Part shown: piece by piece, positions 1 to 12,187 of the stretch
Position numbering within the stretch: position 1 is the first letter of the stretch
How the letters are laid out: each line of letters starts with the position of its first letter
DNA from: Hypholoma sublateritium FD-334 SS-4
Taxonomy: Eukaryota; Basidiomycota; Agaricomycetes; Agaricales; Strophariaceae
Reading direction: 5' to 3'
Assembly: GCA_000827495.1 (NCBI GenBank)
Contig: KN817558.1
Coordinates: 219,754-283,753, forward strand
DNA: 64,000 nucleotides
Notes under the pieces: generated by a model
Told to the model about the DNA's origin: nothing
Seen by the model: the letters and a program-made list of their open reading frames with translations, nothing else
Database searches by the model: none
Program-made: the position numbers and the translations under genes

Positions 1-1236
1 TGGGGCTTCTCCATTCCGCATACGGTTCGTACTAAATCACTCCTAAATATTTCTCCTCTACGGTACAGCGCCTGATATTTTGTTCCTCAGGGCTTGGACT
101 ACTCATAGCGCCATTTGTCTCTACCCAATTTGCTCAGCTTCCGCGGTGGTCCTTCCACTTTCTCGTCTCGCTCGGGTTAAGCCTGTCCAATGTGGCCCTG
201 CAGTTGGCTGTCTTCAGACTCCGGTCGCTCGACGGTAATCCTTGGAAATGTGGAATTAAAAGCGTTGCTTGAAATATTTTGTATCAGATTGTCTCGGTGC
301 AGGAGGCGAGCCGCATGTCGCACCTGCGCCCGTAGGAAAGGGCGGTCTTTTCCGACAGGTCATGAAGAGCTATTCAACTCATATTATAGCAATCTTTATT
401 ATCGTTCACCTGGGCACATGTGTGACGCTTTCAGGTACGCCTTCCACCCAACTTCCACCATTAGTTCAGTATTCAATATTCAAGGGAATATTTTTGATGT
501 TTATTAGGATGGATTGTGACATATATTATTGACGTGCGCGGCGGAGGGCCGTCAGCTGGATACATTTCAGCCGGAGTATTTGGAGGTATGCAAATATCCA
601 TAAATCCAGTTCATATTAGCAAATATAAATGTCTTCATTCAAGGTTTTGTACTCGGTCGGTTTGCCCTTATCAAGGTCAACCAAAAAGTGAATATACCTT
701 GTTCTGTGATACCACAACCATTTTCGATTAATTAATACATACACTTTTAGATCGGCGAACGGTATGCGATTATCCTCTACTCTATGTGTTGTGTCGTGTA
801 GGATGTATATTTTAAATAACCTTGGCTTGTTCTGATCCTTCTTTGTTACAGGCTCGAAATCATCGTTTGGCGCGTCCCTTCGCTTGTGGGCAGCGCGGTT
901 GCCGCATGTTTCGTCGGATTCTTCCTTGGTCCTATGTACCCTATCGCCGCAAACCAAGCTGTTCGTGTTCTACCGCCATACCTGCTCACGGGCTCCCTCG
1001 GCTGGATTGCGGGATTTGGGCAGACAGGGAGTGCATTGCTGCCATTCATGACTGGTGTGATCGCCAACAAAACAGGCCTGGGGGTGATGCCACCGATGTA
1101 GGTTTATTCGAGTTGCTACTCTTCTAGCAACCAACTGATTTTTGAATGATTATGTCTGCCTTTTAGACTGATGGGTTTGACGATCTTGATGGCGCTTCTG
1201 TGGACGATTGTGCCCAACACGCCTTATACAACTTGA
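1..1236 (+). CDS. MFS transporter, 3' part (5' end outside window)
   Basis: Membrane transporter of the major facilitator superfamily; substrate unknown. Only the downstream part is present. Eight exons join in frame: 1-24, 91-234, 303-434, 508-585, 644-687, 751-797, 852-1097 and 1167-1236 (stop TGA). All introns are GT-AG. The product is a string of hydrophobic segments including GFFLGPMYPIAANQAVR and SLGWIAGFGQTGSALLPFM, which match the last transmembrane helices of the complete minus-strand gene at 9264-11192. The two genes are paralogues: three late exons have identical lengths (44, 47 and 246 nt). This copy has one extra intron (25-90) that the other lacks. No frame break is seen in the visible part. 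Confidence 0.85.
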
Positions 1237-1745
1237 AAGACAGAATTCAATTTCATGTTCATAATGCTCTGATTTTCCTCTATTATTCAATATGTTTTCC
1301 GTCGTTTGTTTTCTGCATGACAACTGTATGATTCCGCCTGTATCTAGCTAGATTTTCTTAGATTTCGCCATGTGCGGCCGCCTTGCTCGATTGTCTCCGG
1401 CCCGTGTGCGTGCCGCGGGAATTCAAAACTTGCCCGGATGTCGAAACGGTTGAGCCACGGTTGAAGCGCTTAAGTACCATTTGCTTCTCACTTCACCCGA
1501 ACTTCAAGAATCCTCGCAGCTTTCTGACAACAGTTATTTGTGTCATAGAATACTGCTGCTCTCTACCTATAGATATTGCTCAAGCAACGCAACAGGGAAA
1601 GGGGAGCTGTTAGTCCACGCCGTCTGCGTAGGTGCGGTACTTATCCATTTATTTATGCTCTTTCCCTCGTGCCACAGTGATGCACATTGATGCATGCTGT
1701 CGATGAATATATTCATGAAACAACATCAAGGTCAAATCTGTTCTG
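1237..1745. other. Intergenic, no gene seen
   Basis: About 500 bases between the MFS gene and the first F-box-like gene. Short ORFs here lack conserved features. It should hold the 3' end of the former and the promoter of the latter; no clear TATA box was found. Confidence 0.5.
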
Positions 1746-3178
1746 ATGAACGTCCCACCTGCCTCTGATCAGCATATCCGCGCCATGGACTCGACATCTC
1801 AAGCAATAGGTTCGCGCCGTGTGGAGCTGGCATTTGATATCTACGTTCTCATCATCGACCTCGTCACGAACAAATATCCTCAGCCTGAGAAAGATCTCAA
1901 AGCCTTGTCTCTGACCCATCGCTCCCTGGTCGCCCCTTGCCAGAAACGACTCTTTCATTCGGTCACCTACTCCGACAAAGTTGCCCGAAAACTTTTGGAC
2001 ATCCACGATGCATCCCCCCACCTCGCCGACTACGTTCGTCACCTATACCTTTCCACCGATCACAGAGCAGATAAAACCCGCCCTAACGAAGTCATGGCGG
2101 CATTTCTAAGCAAATTCCGCAATCTATCTGGACTGGAACTCGACTTCAGAGTCAGCGAAACGAGCCAACTGCAGTATGAGTGGAAAAATCTTGATCCTGC
2201 GGTAGCCACGGCGCTCCTTGCACTGCTCTCATCCCAGTCTCGGCTCGAAACTCTTGCGATGTACATGATCAAGGGCTTTCCATCAAAAGGAATTTTAAAC
2301 TTAGCGAAATATAGAGAACACCTCAAAGATTTCACTATGTACTCCGTGACGGTCGACTTCACCAACATCGTAACCGCCACCGATCTCGAAGCCTCCGATA
2401 GCGTTGCACCGGGCCCGGGACGCCTCGTGAAATGCACTTTTGGGGCTGAGACTCGTAGAGCTTTGTCCATCCTTACTGGATCCCCAGAATCACCGGCCAA
2501 AAATCGTCCGGTATTGGATTTCTCTTCGACGGAGAACTTGCTCGTCGAATGGAAGAATCAGGACGACCTCGCAGGGACAAAGCTGCTTATGCAATCTTCC
2601 CCCCACCTTCGGAAACTCCATGTTGAACGTGAGTACTGTCCAATTCCACGTCAAATTGACTACTCATATTGAGATTTGCCCTAGTTCCTAAAGGGAGTAG
2701 AATGACGTTCAGAGGACTGTCCACGGCAATCCTTGGCGGCCCATCAAAAGAGATCAAGGAATTATGGCTGAGTTGCACGGAGCCAGAAGAAAACAAAGAT
2801 GATCCGCTCTACGGCGTGTGTCGCGAGCTCAAGCGACTGTCCGGGAACGTCAACGCGCTTGATCACCTCGACATTTTTCTCAACATTTATTGCTCTGAGG
2901 CGGACACTGTCATCAATGGGACATGTATGGCCGTCGGCCTACGCTGCAAAGCGCTCGATGCGATTGTGGCCAATGGAAACGCTTTTCCGGCGCTGCGAAG
3001 GCTGTCGATATACATATTGGTGGCGATCCGAGATGACCCTGAATTCCCGGAGACAATGCTCGAACGACAGTTCCGGCAGGCGGCCATGCAAGTGGAGAAA
3101 GCATGCTTCAAAAAGTTGCAGACAATTTCCAATCTCAAATTCTCTTTTACGCTGGAGATGGAGTGGACCCTGGATTGA
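1746..3178 (+). CDS. F-box-like protein, paralogue 1
   Basis: Hypothetical protein of a basidiomycete F-box-like family, 458 aa. Two exons: 1746-2628 and 2685-3178, joined in phase 1 by a 56-nt GT-AG intron. The N-terminus has the F-box-like pattern VELAFDIYVLIIDLV, then LKALSLTHRSLVAPCQKRLF, as in families that feed substrates to SCF ubiquitin ligases. The rest resembles a divergent leucine-rich region. Paralogues are at 3497-4895 (broken) and 20291-21783 (minus), with the intron at the same place. The first ATG is used because the minus-strand paralogue has an in-frame ATG in the same position; the ATG at 1785 (MDSTSQ, matching MESTS of the others) is an equally good start. The substrate is unknown and the F-box assignment rests on pattern only. 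Confidence 0.8.
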
Positions 3179-3349
3179 TTTGAAAACAGTGTCCAGAATC
3201 AATGCCTTGCCGACTCTTCTCTATGTTATAAGTATTCTAAGCATAAAATGATCAGAAGTGCAATGTTAAGGGATTTAATGAGGATGACCCGGAAAGCCTA
3301 AGGCGGCTAAAGGCGGCCTTAGTACCTTGTGACGTAAATTCAACCTGGT

Positions 3350-3356
3350 TATATAA
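3350..3356 (+). promoter_or_regulatory. TATA box of F-box-like paralogue 2
   Basis: TATATAA about 140 bases upstream of the ATG at 3497, in the 318-base gap after paralogue 1. Just upstream, near 3300-3325, an imperfect hairpin is formed by CTAAGGC and GCCTTAG. Confidence 0.45.
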
Positions 3357-3496
3357 ACCCTTCTTCATCTGACCATTCTCAACGATTTCCCTCATGCAAC
3401 ACCGCCGATGAATATCGAATCGACATTAAATTCGAAACTACTGGGACGAACATTCTACCTGCCTCTGACTAGCATACCCGCCAAATACCCACACCC

Positions 3497-4895
3497 ATGG
3501 AATCAACATCTGCCGGGATTGGTTCGCGCGGTGTTGAGCTTTCATTTGATATCTACCTTCTCATTATCAACCTCGTGGCAAGAAAACATCCACTGCGGCC
3601 AGAGCCTACGAAGGATCTCAAAGCCTTGTCTCTGACCCATCGCTCCCTAGTCGCCCCTTGCCAGCAACGTCTCTTCCAGTCGGTTTTCTACTCTGTCAAT
3701 GTTGCACGAAAACTGCTAGAAATCTACGATGCATCCCCTCACCTCGTTAACTACGTTCGTCGACTCTATTTTCTGGCCGATCGCGGATCAAATATCACAG
3801 ATCATTATGGTGGCATTTTTTAACAAGTTCCACAACCTATCTGAGCTGGAGCTCAGCTTCAACTCCCGAGTCATCGAAGCACTCCGACCTCAGTATGATT
3901 GGAGCAATCTTGATCCCTCAGTGGCCGTGGCATTCCTTACTTTGCTCCGATCCCAAACCCGACTCGAAACACTCATAATTTCTGGGATCAAAGGCTTCCC
4001 TTTACATGGAATTCTCGCCTTGGCAAAGTATAGGCAACATCTTAAAACTCTCACCATATTCTCCGTGACGGTCGACTTTACAGACGTTGTGCAGACCACG
4101 GCAGATCTCGAAGCCTCGACCGCCGTTGCGACGGGTCCCGGCCGCCTCGCAAAATGCAATCTTGGGACCGGTACTCATGAAGTGCTGTCGATTCTTACCG
4201 GATCCCCAGGCTCGCCTGCCAAAAACCATCCCATATTGGATTTCTCCTCAATCGAGGAGCTGTCTGTCTACTGGATGCATCCCGACGACGTCGCATGGAC
4301 CAAGCTGCTGATGCAATCTTCCCTCTTGAACGTGAGTACGATTTAGCTTTTTAGTAATTGATTGTTTAGATTGGAATTTTTGCTAGTACTCAAGGGTAGC
4401 AGAATGGCTTTCGACGGCCTAGCTGCAGCAATCCTCGACGGACCTTCACAAGCAATAAACGGCATACGGCTGACTCGGAAGTACACTGAGTTTGAAGAAA
4501 AACACGACGATCTGCTCTGCGGCATAGGTCGTGAACTCCAGCGGTTATCTGGGAACCTCAACGCCCTGGAAAATCTTGATATTTTTTTTGTCATATACTA
4601 CTCTCGGGTGGATATTGCCATTCACGAGGCGTGCACAACTATCCCCCAACCATGCAAAGAGCTTGATACGATTTTAGCGACTAAGAACGCTTTTCCAGCG
4701 CTGCGCTTTCTGTCGATACACATCTTGGTAATGGTCCCTGATACCCTTGGCCTTTGGGAGGCGGCACTTGATAATTTTGGGAAAGAGTTCAAGAATGCGG
4801 CCGTGCAAGTGGAGGACGCATGCTTCAAAAAGTTGCGGGCACTTTCCAGTCTCAAACATTTTTACTTTTCGCTACAGATGGACTGGCTACGGTGA
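3497..4895 (+). pseudogene. F-box-like protein, paralogue 2, broken
   Basis: Closely related to the gene at 1746-3178 but with two independent breaks. The start (MESTSAGIGSRGVELSFDIY) is intact, but the frame is lost near 3780-3810: the first frame ends at 3823 while the homologous sequence (MVAFFNKFHNLSELELSF) continues in the next frame. At the end of exon 1, about 20 bases present in the other copies are missing just before the donor at 4332. This changes the splice phase, so exon 2 (from 4387, LKGSRMAFDGLAAAIL to the stop at 4895) cannot be joined in frame by the usual acceptor. Exon 2 itself is open. Assembly error could explain one lesion but hardly both, so a young pseudogene is the best reading. 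Confidence 0.7.
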
Positions 4896-5260
4896 TATTA
4901 AAGATTCAAGGTCTTTCCAGAATTTACCCATAATCAAAGTACTACGCAGTATGTATGTATGTTTTCAAACTTATCTGAGCAATATCTGAGCCGGACTTGT
5001 GGACTACTTATCCAAGGACAATCATTGCATCAATAATCATTTTGAGTACATGTATTGAATGGATTTGTTTATCGTCAATTTAATGTGTACGCATCGTGCT
5101 GTGTCTGGAACTTCTTGGGTCCATGCGCGCAATAGATCTGCGCGACGCGCGACACGCGTGGCACAAATGGGCGACGCGTTTTGTGACACGTGACCATATT
5201 GAATTTTTGATCCAATATTGTCGCTATTTAATTCTCCGGCGCCGCTCGTTAACCTCCACG
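4896..5260. other. Intergenic, promoter of NOC4
   Basis: 365 bases between the broken F-box copy and NOC4. No ORF of note and no clear TATA box. The last 150 bases contain several GCGCGAC/CGACGCG-type short repeats and a CACGTG E-box near 5187. Confidence 0.4.
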
Positions 5261-7493
5261 ATGCCATCCGCTCTGCGCTCTCTGCCTCCACCGTCGAAAA
5301 AGAGGAAAATCGTGCGCGTTGACAATGCACAGTCTATCAAAAAGCTAGAGGAAGAGCTCACTGCCGCCGTCGCCAACAATCTGTCACTGAATCCTCTTGC
5401 AGACCTTTTAGCGCTCGCTTACAGCGTCGAGGACCCCCATGACACCTCCAAGGCGATCTACGCTCTCTACAGGGTCTTTGTGGTCGTCATAACGAACAAC
5501 AAACTCGGGCTGGGTGGCGATGAGGCTGCGAAAGTTGTGAAAGCGTGGATATGGGAGCGACTACAGGCCTATGTCGATTTTTTGGGCGGGCTACTGCAGG
5601 ATGAAGAGAAATTCTTACGGGTGAGTCGCGAATGTGTCTCGCGGATGTACGACGATTTATCGCTATTTCAGACTTCGGCGCTGCAAATTATGTTTTCGTT
5701 ACTGAAATACCTGTCGACTTCATCGACCAACTCGTCCAACCTGAAAACGCCGCAACCTCAATTCCACACGTCCCACTTCCGGAAAATCGTTTCGGCTCTC
5801 CTCCTCTGTCCCGCTTCTGCAAGAAAATCAGCGGAAGCGAATGAGGACGGTGGTTTGCTGATCCCTGATGTTCTGGCTCAATTTTACGACACTTGGTTCA
5901 GTGTTTATGACGACATCCGCTGGTTTTTCCTCCGAGAATCTGCGTACGTCTGTAATTGGGTTCGATTTTATATTTTCTGACATCCAGCGCCTATCAGCAC
6001 CTTGCTAATTAGCCATCCTGGCGAAGAATATCCTAATATTGCGCTGAACTTGCTCTCTATCCTCGAGCGTCTGTCGACCTTCCCCACGGAGCAAAGTGAG
6101 CTCAACGCCTGGTGGGTCACCGAGCTAGGGTCGAAGCCCCCCAAAGCCAAAAAGTCGAAGAAGGGTGCCGCAGATGCGGAATCGTCCTCGGACGAAGAGG
6201 AGAAGGGAGACCAGGAAAACGACGGGGAGAACGACGACTGGCGCAAGTTCTTCGACGACGAGCCGGCCCCCGCGGGCGACGGGAAGGCGAAGGCCAGCGG
6301 CGCTCGGCTGCACAAGATGACGGTACACCAGTCGCTGCACGCGCTGTCGTCCCATCGCGCGGTGTTCACGCGCGCGTGGCTTACTCTGCTGCCCCGGCTG
6401 TCGGTCAGCGGGAACGCAGAGAAGACCAAGGCGCTGGCGGCGAGGGCGCTCAATCTGATGCATCGGGGCGTCATGCCGCATCTGACTCGCGCTATCCTTG
6501 CGATGGACTGGATCAGTGCCTGTGTCGACATGGGTATGTTCGCACCTGTATATTTTCGGGCTATGCTCACTTCGTCTCCTTCAGGTGGTTCTGTGGGTCT
6601 GCTCGCCCTGAATGCGCTGTTTGTGCTGATCAAGGAATATAATCTGTCCGTCCTCGTCTTTTCTTAGATCGCTTCCAAAAGCCTAACACTGCACCAGCGA
6701 TTACCCATCATTCTATACCCGCCTGTATGCCTTCCTTGACCGCGAAGTGCTTCATCTGAAGCACCGCTCGCGGTTCTTCCGACTGACCGAGCTATTCCTG
6801 AGCTCAACGTGCGTGCATTATCTACTCCTTGCCACCTTCGAGCTAACTGTCCCGTTTAGGCATCTCCCAGCCACCCTGCTGGCCTCGTTCGTCAAGAAGC
6901 TTTCGCGATTGTCACTCAACGCACCGCCCGCCGCCATCGTCATGGTCATCCCGTTCACGTACAACATCCTCAAGGCGCACCCCGCCCTGATGGTGATGAT
7001 CCACCGGCCTGATGTCGATGACTCCAACGGTCAGTCCCCCCTCTGACGTCGCACGCGGGCTCTGATCGCCGTCGCAGACCCCTTCCTCGCCGACGAGGCT
7101 AACCCGACGCAGACGCACGCGCTGGACAGCTCGCTCTGGGAGCTCATGTCGCACACGGCGCACTACCACGCGCCGGTGTCGACGATGTGCAAGATCTTCG
7201 CGGAGGCGTTCACCAAGCCGGGGTATGCGATGGAGGACTTCCTGGACCACACGTACAGCACGGTGCGTTTGGGGTGTGTTTTGCTTGGGTGCGCTCGCTG
7301 ATGCGTAGTATGGCTTTGCTAGCTGTTCGAGACGGAAATCGGGCGGAAAATCAAGCGCGAGCCGGCGCTGGCGATGGAGTCGAGCCGCACGGTCTTCTTC
7401 GAGGACACGGTACAGGAGGGCGGTGAGGGTGAGGAGGTTGCCGATGCTACGGTGCAGCACGACGCTGTTAGCGAACTGTGGACGTTCGCATGA
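5261..7493 (+). CDS. NOC4: Nucleolar complex protein 4 (Noc4/Utp19)
   Basis: Nucleolar factor that works with Nop14 in the small-subunit processome for 40S ribosome assembly. Eight exons join in frame to 621 aa: 5261-5620, 5672-5943, 5998-6533, 6585-6645, 6698-6808, 6860-7029, 7078-7262 and 7323-7493. The N-terminus is basic (PPPSKKRKIVRV), likely a nuclear signal. A lysine and acid-rich low-complexity stretch encoded around 6140-6260 (KAKKSKKG, then a run of Asp/Glu) precedes the conserved C-terminal CBF/Mak21 domain. That domain carries the family pattern FYTRLYAFLDREVLHLKHRS followed by FFRLTELFLSS and DPFLADE. Exon 3 uses the second AG (5997), because the first leads to a stop. The start at 5261 is chosen for the MPSALRSLPPPSKKRK start typical of the family; an upstream in-frame reading from 5096 lacks similarity. 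Confidence 0.92.
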
Positions 7494-7795
7494 TTTGGGT
7501 GAATATAATGCTGTAATGCTGTATTCATCTCTAAAAAAAAAAAAAATTACTTATCCTTTTGGAATTCGGATGGCAAATACGGCTTTGACCAGGTCATAAA
7601 TAGGGTCGCGAGGACGATTGGTGGTAAAAATGTTCGATTCTCCGGTTATTTGAACAACATAAATCCGAGTATATAGAAAACGAAGGAGCAGTACAATGCC
7701 CAGCACGGCATGGTCGATAAATACGTACAGAGAGTCAATCTCCTGAATAGATAAATACAACATCCGTACCGGCCCACACACCAGTGCGCAGGCGC
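7494..7795. other. Convergent 3' flanks
   Basis: 302 bases between the stop codons of NOC4 (+) and the barrel protein (-). A run of 13 A near 7533 could be part of the NOC4 3' end. No gene seen. Confidence 0.5.
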
Positions 7796-8856
7796 TCAGT
7801 ACTTGTTGAAGTGCCACTGGACGGACGTGCGGCCCAGCGACTGGTCGGCGAGCGCGGCGAACGCGGTCGGCGTGAGGTCGATGTCGCCGATGGCGCACGC
7901 CTCGCAGCGGTCGACGATCTTGACCTGGATCGACTTGCCGCCGTGCGTGACGGTCGCGGTGAGCGGGATGTGGCACTGCGAGGCGGGGTCGCAGTTTAGC
8001 AGGCCGTCGCCCCCGATGTCGACGAACTGCGCCCCGGCGACGACGGTCTCGAACACGCCGGCTTGGTTGAGCGCCTTGCGCCCGGGGACGAAGGGGCCGC
8101 AGATGGGGTTGCTGGGGAGGGGGGGGGTGAGCACTTCCGCGGTTCCGGGTGTTGTTGATGAGAGACATACCGGTTCATCTCGCCCGCCGTTGCACCGGGC
8201 CACGCGTCGTACATGAGCTTTGAGACGGCCGCGGTAAAGGAGGCGTCGTCATAGGTGTCCCCACACGCGCCGAGGCCCTGGCCGCTACGGGGCAAAAAGA
8301 CGCGGGTCAGCGGCGATATCGGGGCGGGCTGCGGTCCGCACACGCACTAAAACGTCATCTGCCCGGTGTGCACCCCGGTGTAGAGCGCGTTGTTCACGTT
8401 GTTGTATGACTTGGAGAGAGCCAACAGGAACGGGTCCGCCGCGGAGGTCTTCGTCGCAGCGGGGGCCGCACCGGCCTGCGTCGCCGTGGGCCAGTTCGCC
8501 GGCTTGAGGTTGCTGCTGTTCGAAGTATCAGACACCTGTGTGCTCGCCGCACTGGAGCTCACGGCGTGGGTGGTCTTCGTCGCGGCGGGCTTGGTGGTCG
8601 TGCCCTTCGCAGATGTAGAAGTGGTCGCGCTACTGGAAGCGCTCGTGCTCGCGGCGCATGATTTGCGCACGCGCGTGGTGCCCGCGATGGCTCTGTTGAA
8701 GTTCGATGTCTCGGAGAGCTCCCGGGCGCTGTTCAAACGATTGTGGAGGCGCTGGTGCCGCCTGAACGACGCGCCGTCGGTGTGCGCTGCGACGGCGGCG
8801 ATCACGGTGAGGATGGCGGCGAGGAGAGGAAGGAGTGGGGTGCGCCGGGAAAACAT
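7796..8856 (-). CDS. Secreted RlpA-like double-psi beta-barrel protein
   Basis: Predicted extracellular protein of 312 aa. Three exons on the minus strand: 8348-8856, 8171-8284 and 7796-8111. A signal peptide (MFSRRTPLLPLLAAILTVIA) is followed by about 110 residues rich in Ser, Thr and Ala, a likely O-glycosylated linker. The C-terminal 120 residues form a double-psi beta-barrel domain as in RlpA, barwin and expansin-related proteins. The motif FYGQGLGACGDTYDD begins it and KIVDRCEACAIGDIDLTPTA carries the conserved Asp, with paired Cys. The Tyr of FYGQG is split by the first intron. Fungal proteins of this class are wall-active or plant-interaction proteins of mostly unproven activity; a binding or wall-loosening role is inferred only from the fold. 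Confidence 0.85.
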
Positions 8857-9263
8857 AGGATACGGTAAAGGAGCGGAGGTGGCCTGGCGGTGAGGAGGGG
8901 GTGTCGACGAGCGGAGCAGCCACAACGCTCACTTGGCCGTCGTCGTCGTGTTTTTGTATTATTTGTTTTTGCATCGCCAAGCCATCATGTTACAGAAACA
9001 AGATGTGGCTGTGCATTGATATCAATCATCGCGGGTTCGAAAGGGACTGGACAAAGTTCGAATAAGTACAGGAGGGCGCTACATTCGAGCACAACGCAGT
9101 CGCTTCTTCAAAATTTACATAGCACGCGCGTAGAAGCTAAACTTTCCCAGCCTCAAGTTCGCCATTTCAGGTGCATGAGAATCCGGGCAGTCTAACTCCA
9201 TGCTTCGTTCTCGTCTTTAACACGGGTCTCCGCAATAGCCGAGTCCAAGGTTCGTTGAGCACG
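8857..9263. other. Intergenic, promoter of the barrel protein
   Basis: 407 bases upstream of the minus-strand barrel gene and downstream of the MFS gene. No gene or clear TATA box recognised. Confidence 0.4.
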
Positions 9264-11192
9264 TTAATCTATGCGCCGCGGCGTGCGTGGGGCGATCGCC
9301 CATAACCCGGTCATGAGCGTCATCATCCCAACGAGCCTGTTCCACAGCAGGGGCGAGAACAGCCGACGATCAGGCCCCAATATCAGTGATGAGCGAGTCA
9401 GAACACGTACAGAGGCTGCAGTGTCTTGATGCCGTGCTTCTGCGCAATGGCGCCGGTCATGAACGGCAGGACGGCGCTTCCTGCCTGCCCGAATCCGGCT
9501 ATCCACCCTATCGAACTGGTGAGGATCCACCTAGGTAGGATCCGGCCCGCTTGGTTCATCACGATGGGGTACATTGGTCCGAGCAGGACGCCGACGACTG
9601 ATACGGCCACCGCGTTTTGGATGAGGGATGGCACGAACCAAATGGTTAGCTCCAGTCTGCAGAAGGGAATTAGTCAAAGATCATGGGACCGGGACGGCCA
9701 AATACTTGCGCGATAGCAATGCCCGCGTAGATGAAGAGGACTAGGCGTTCGCCGACCTTGTTTGTCACAGTCAGAAATACATACATAACGAAGTAAGAAT
9801 ATTCTACCTTCTTGTTCACCCACAACAGCAGGATGCGCCCAACACACAAGCCTAAATTAAATTGTTAATTGTGAACATGCTGGAAGTGTTGCTTTGCTCA
9901 CCGCCAAAGAACCCCGATGAGATAAAACCCGAAGAGCTGCCGCCCTTTCGAACGTCAATGATAAAAGTGACGATCCAGCCTGCGGGCACCCTTTAGTTTG
10001 CGACGAATGGCAATGCGCGATCTGCTGACCTCCGATTGTCACTTCCACGCCAACGTAGATCAGCACGAAGAACGCGAACAGGTGCACAGATCGCGTCATC
10101 ATGACCTGCTTGAACGTGCCGTCTTCGCCTTCGACCCGCTCGGGGATGATCTCCCCGGCCAGCGCCAGGCATTCTAATTCCGAGGGTCAGTGGGCGTCGC
10201 GCGTGCGTGGAGCCGGCGTACCGTCCTGCGTCTTTAGCTTGAAGACTACTATGAGGAGAATGGTGTTCGAGACGGCGATTCCGAGCGAGATGAGGAAGTG
10301 GAAGTTCCACCGGTGGATTTGGGCGAAGTGCGTCGCGGCGAGGGGCGCGAGGAAGGCGCCGAGGCCGTAGCATGCGTGCAGAACGCCCATTTTGGTTTCG
10401 GGGCGGCGCGATAATGTTGCGACGAAGCCGTTCGCTTGGGCGTCCTGCAAAAGAGTGTCAGAGAATGCCGGCACATTGACGGCCTGTATGTAGTACCTGG
10501 ATGGCAATTCCGACGCCGTTGATTGTATATGCTAATATGAAGACGGGAAACGGCGGCGCCGTAGCTTGTATGCTGTATGCTATCACTTGACATAGCGAGG
10601 CCAAGACGACGGTCTGTGAGATAAGGTTAATATTGGGTCAGCTGCAAGGGTATAAGAACACCGACCTTTCCGAACCCGATGTAGGGCGTCAAGTACATGT
10701 TCGCCACAGCACCCCCTACGAATCCCTGTAGATTGTTAAACGTCGGTCCACCGATATGTATGCGTTGCACTTACGATACACGCAAACACGAAGATCAGGG
10801 ATACGATCGTGAAGCCGACCTAAGTATAACACGATGTGAGCATGTCATTGATTAGATGTAGATGTAACACCGACATGGTAGACCTCCTGGATGCGGGGTA
10901 GGAGAGGCCCCGTCGTGCCGTCGTTCCAGCCCGCAAGCATCAGCGTCCACAGCAACGTCGCGAACTGAATCCGCGCCAGCTTGCGCTGCGCGTGCGTCAT
11001 CCGCGCCCCTGTCCCTGTCGCATTCGACCGCAGCGAGCTAGTGTCTGCACCACCCCGGGGCGGAGCGGACACGCTTATGTGCTTCGGGAGGGACTTGTGG
11101 CTCGTCGACGCGTCGAATCCGTCATTCAGGGATGCGCCCGTCACTTCTACTGCTACTGCGTCCATCGTCGAGTCGAGAGTCTGCAGTTCCAT
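9264..11192 (-). CDS. MFS transporter, complete
   Basis: Complete major facilitator transporter of 464 aa; substrate unknown. Eleven exons on the minus strand: 10875-11192, 10775-10819, 10666-10725, 10497-10613, 10222-10444, 10030-10173, 9902-9979, 9808-9851, 9710-9756, 9411-9656 and 9264-9336. The cytoplasmic N-terminus of about 80 residues precedes the first helix (QFATLLWTLMLAGWNDGTTG). The loop GNL-type region GFVGGAVANMYLTPYIGFGK and the late helices match basidiomycete general-substrate MFS proteins. The intron after 9710 keeps the frame only if it starts with GC (gcaagt), a GC-AG intron; the corresponding intron in the paralogue at 1-1236 uses GT. Inverted relative to that paralogue. 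Confidence 0.88.
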
Positions 11193-12187
11193 AGTGCGCC
11201 CCTTCGCGAGCCGATTTTCTTCGTGGTCTTATACCAGGTATTTCCCAGCCGCGCCAACTGGGGCTGATGTTTCTCCGATGATAACCCGGGCCCTCGACGG
11301 TGGGCAGCGCTTGCCTGCTGTGTACGGGATCACCTGAGCGTCTTGGTGTCCGATCTAAAGGGATATGACGAAAGCGTACGAGTCGTTAGCCGAGCGGTGG
11401 ACCTGCAGAAGCAACGTTGGTGGCTGGTTGGTGACAAATTCAAGACAGATTCGTGAGAGGCTCGCAATCGAAGCTCTGGATTGGCGCAGCGCATGCCGTT
11501 AACGTTGGAGAGTCGTGTTTGGGGAGGTCGTCGCATGCTATTTAGCTAGATAATTCAAAGCGCCTGGATTGCAACTGAAAAGGTGTTGTCGAGGAAGTCA
11601 ACTAAACGCGCTGAGTCTAAGAAAGGTAATATTGGCTCATTTGGTACGTTTTTCTGTTTAGGGCAGGACACGGAGTCGCTGTCCGGCCTGCCGCCGTGAT
11701 CACTGCGCCGCTCTGCACCAACTCTGCACCCTCTGCACAACTTCGTTCGAACTTGAATCTTAATTCCAACTTAATTTCAACGACGAAGGCACCTAGGCTC
11801 GCATCTACTATCACAATTGAAAGAGGTGTTTTAGTGTTTCTCGCGCTTAAACTTGAAGGGTCCTGGAAGGATATACTATGTTCGGCCAACGAGTTGAACG
11901 GACGTCGGACAGAGACAAAGACAATCCCTCGTTTCCTAGGGAAGATGGATGAGCAAACTGGAATGGCCTCACTTCGGCCTGACCGTGTCATTACTGCGCC
12001 CGCAGAGGACCAAAACATACCAGGAGTCAGAGTCCAGACCGCCCGGTCCCGTGTACGAATCCCAACGTGATATAGCCACTGAAATAGCGCACGAACGCAA
12101 CGAAAGTCACCTCCTGCCTGTACTAAGTAGTACTCCGTTCAACAAACAGTTTAGCCCATCGACGATCATCGTAGTACGCAAGTCACC
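11193..12187. other. Divergent intergenic region
   Basis: 995 bases between the start codons of the MFS gene (-) and the vWA gene (+). An ORF of 124 codons at 11696-12070 has no recognisable features and is probably chance. The phrase GTGATCACTGCGCC near 11695 recurs in altered form near 11988. Confidence 0.4.
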
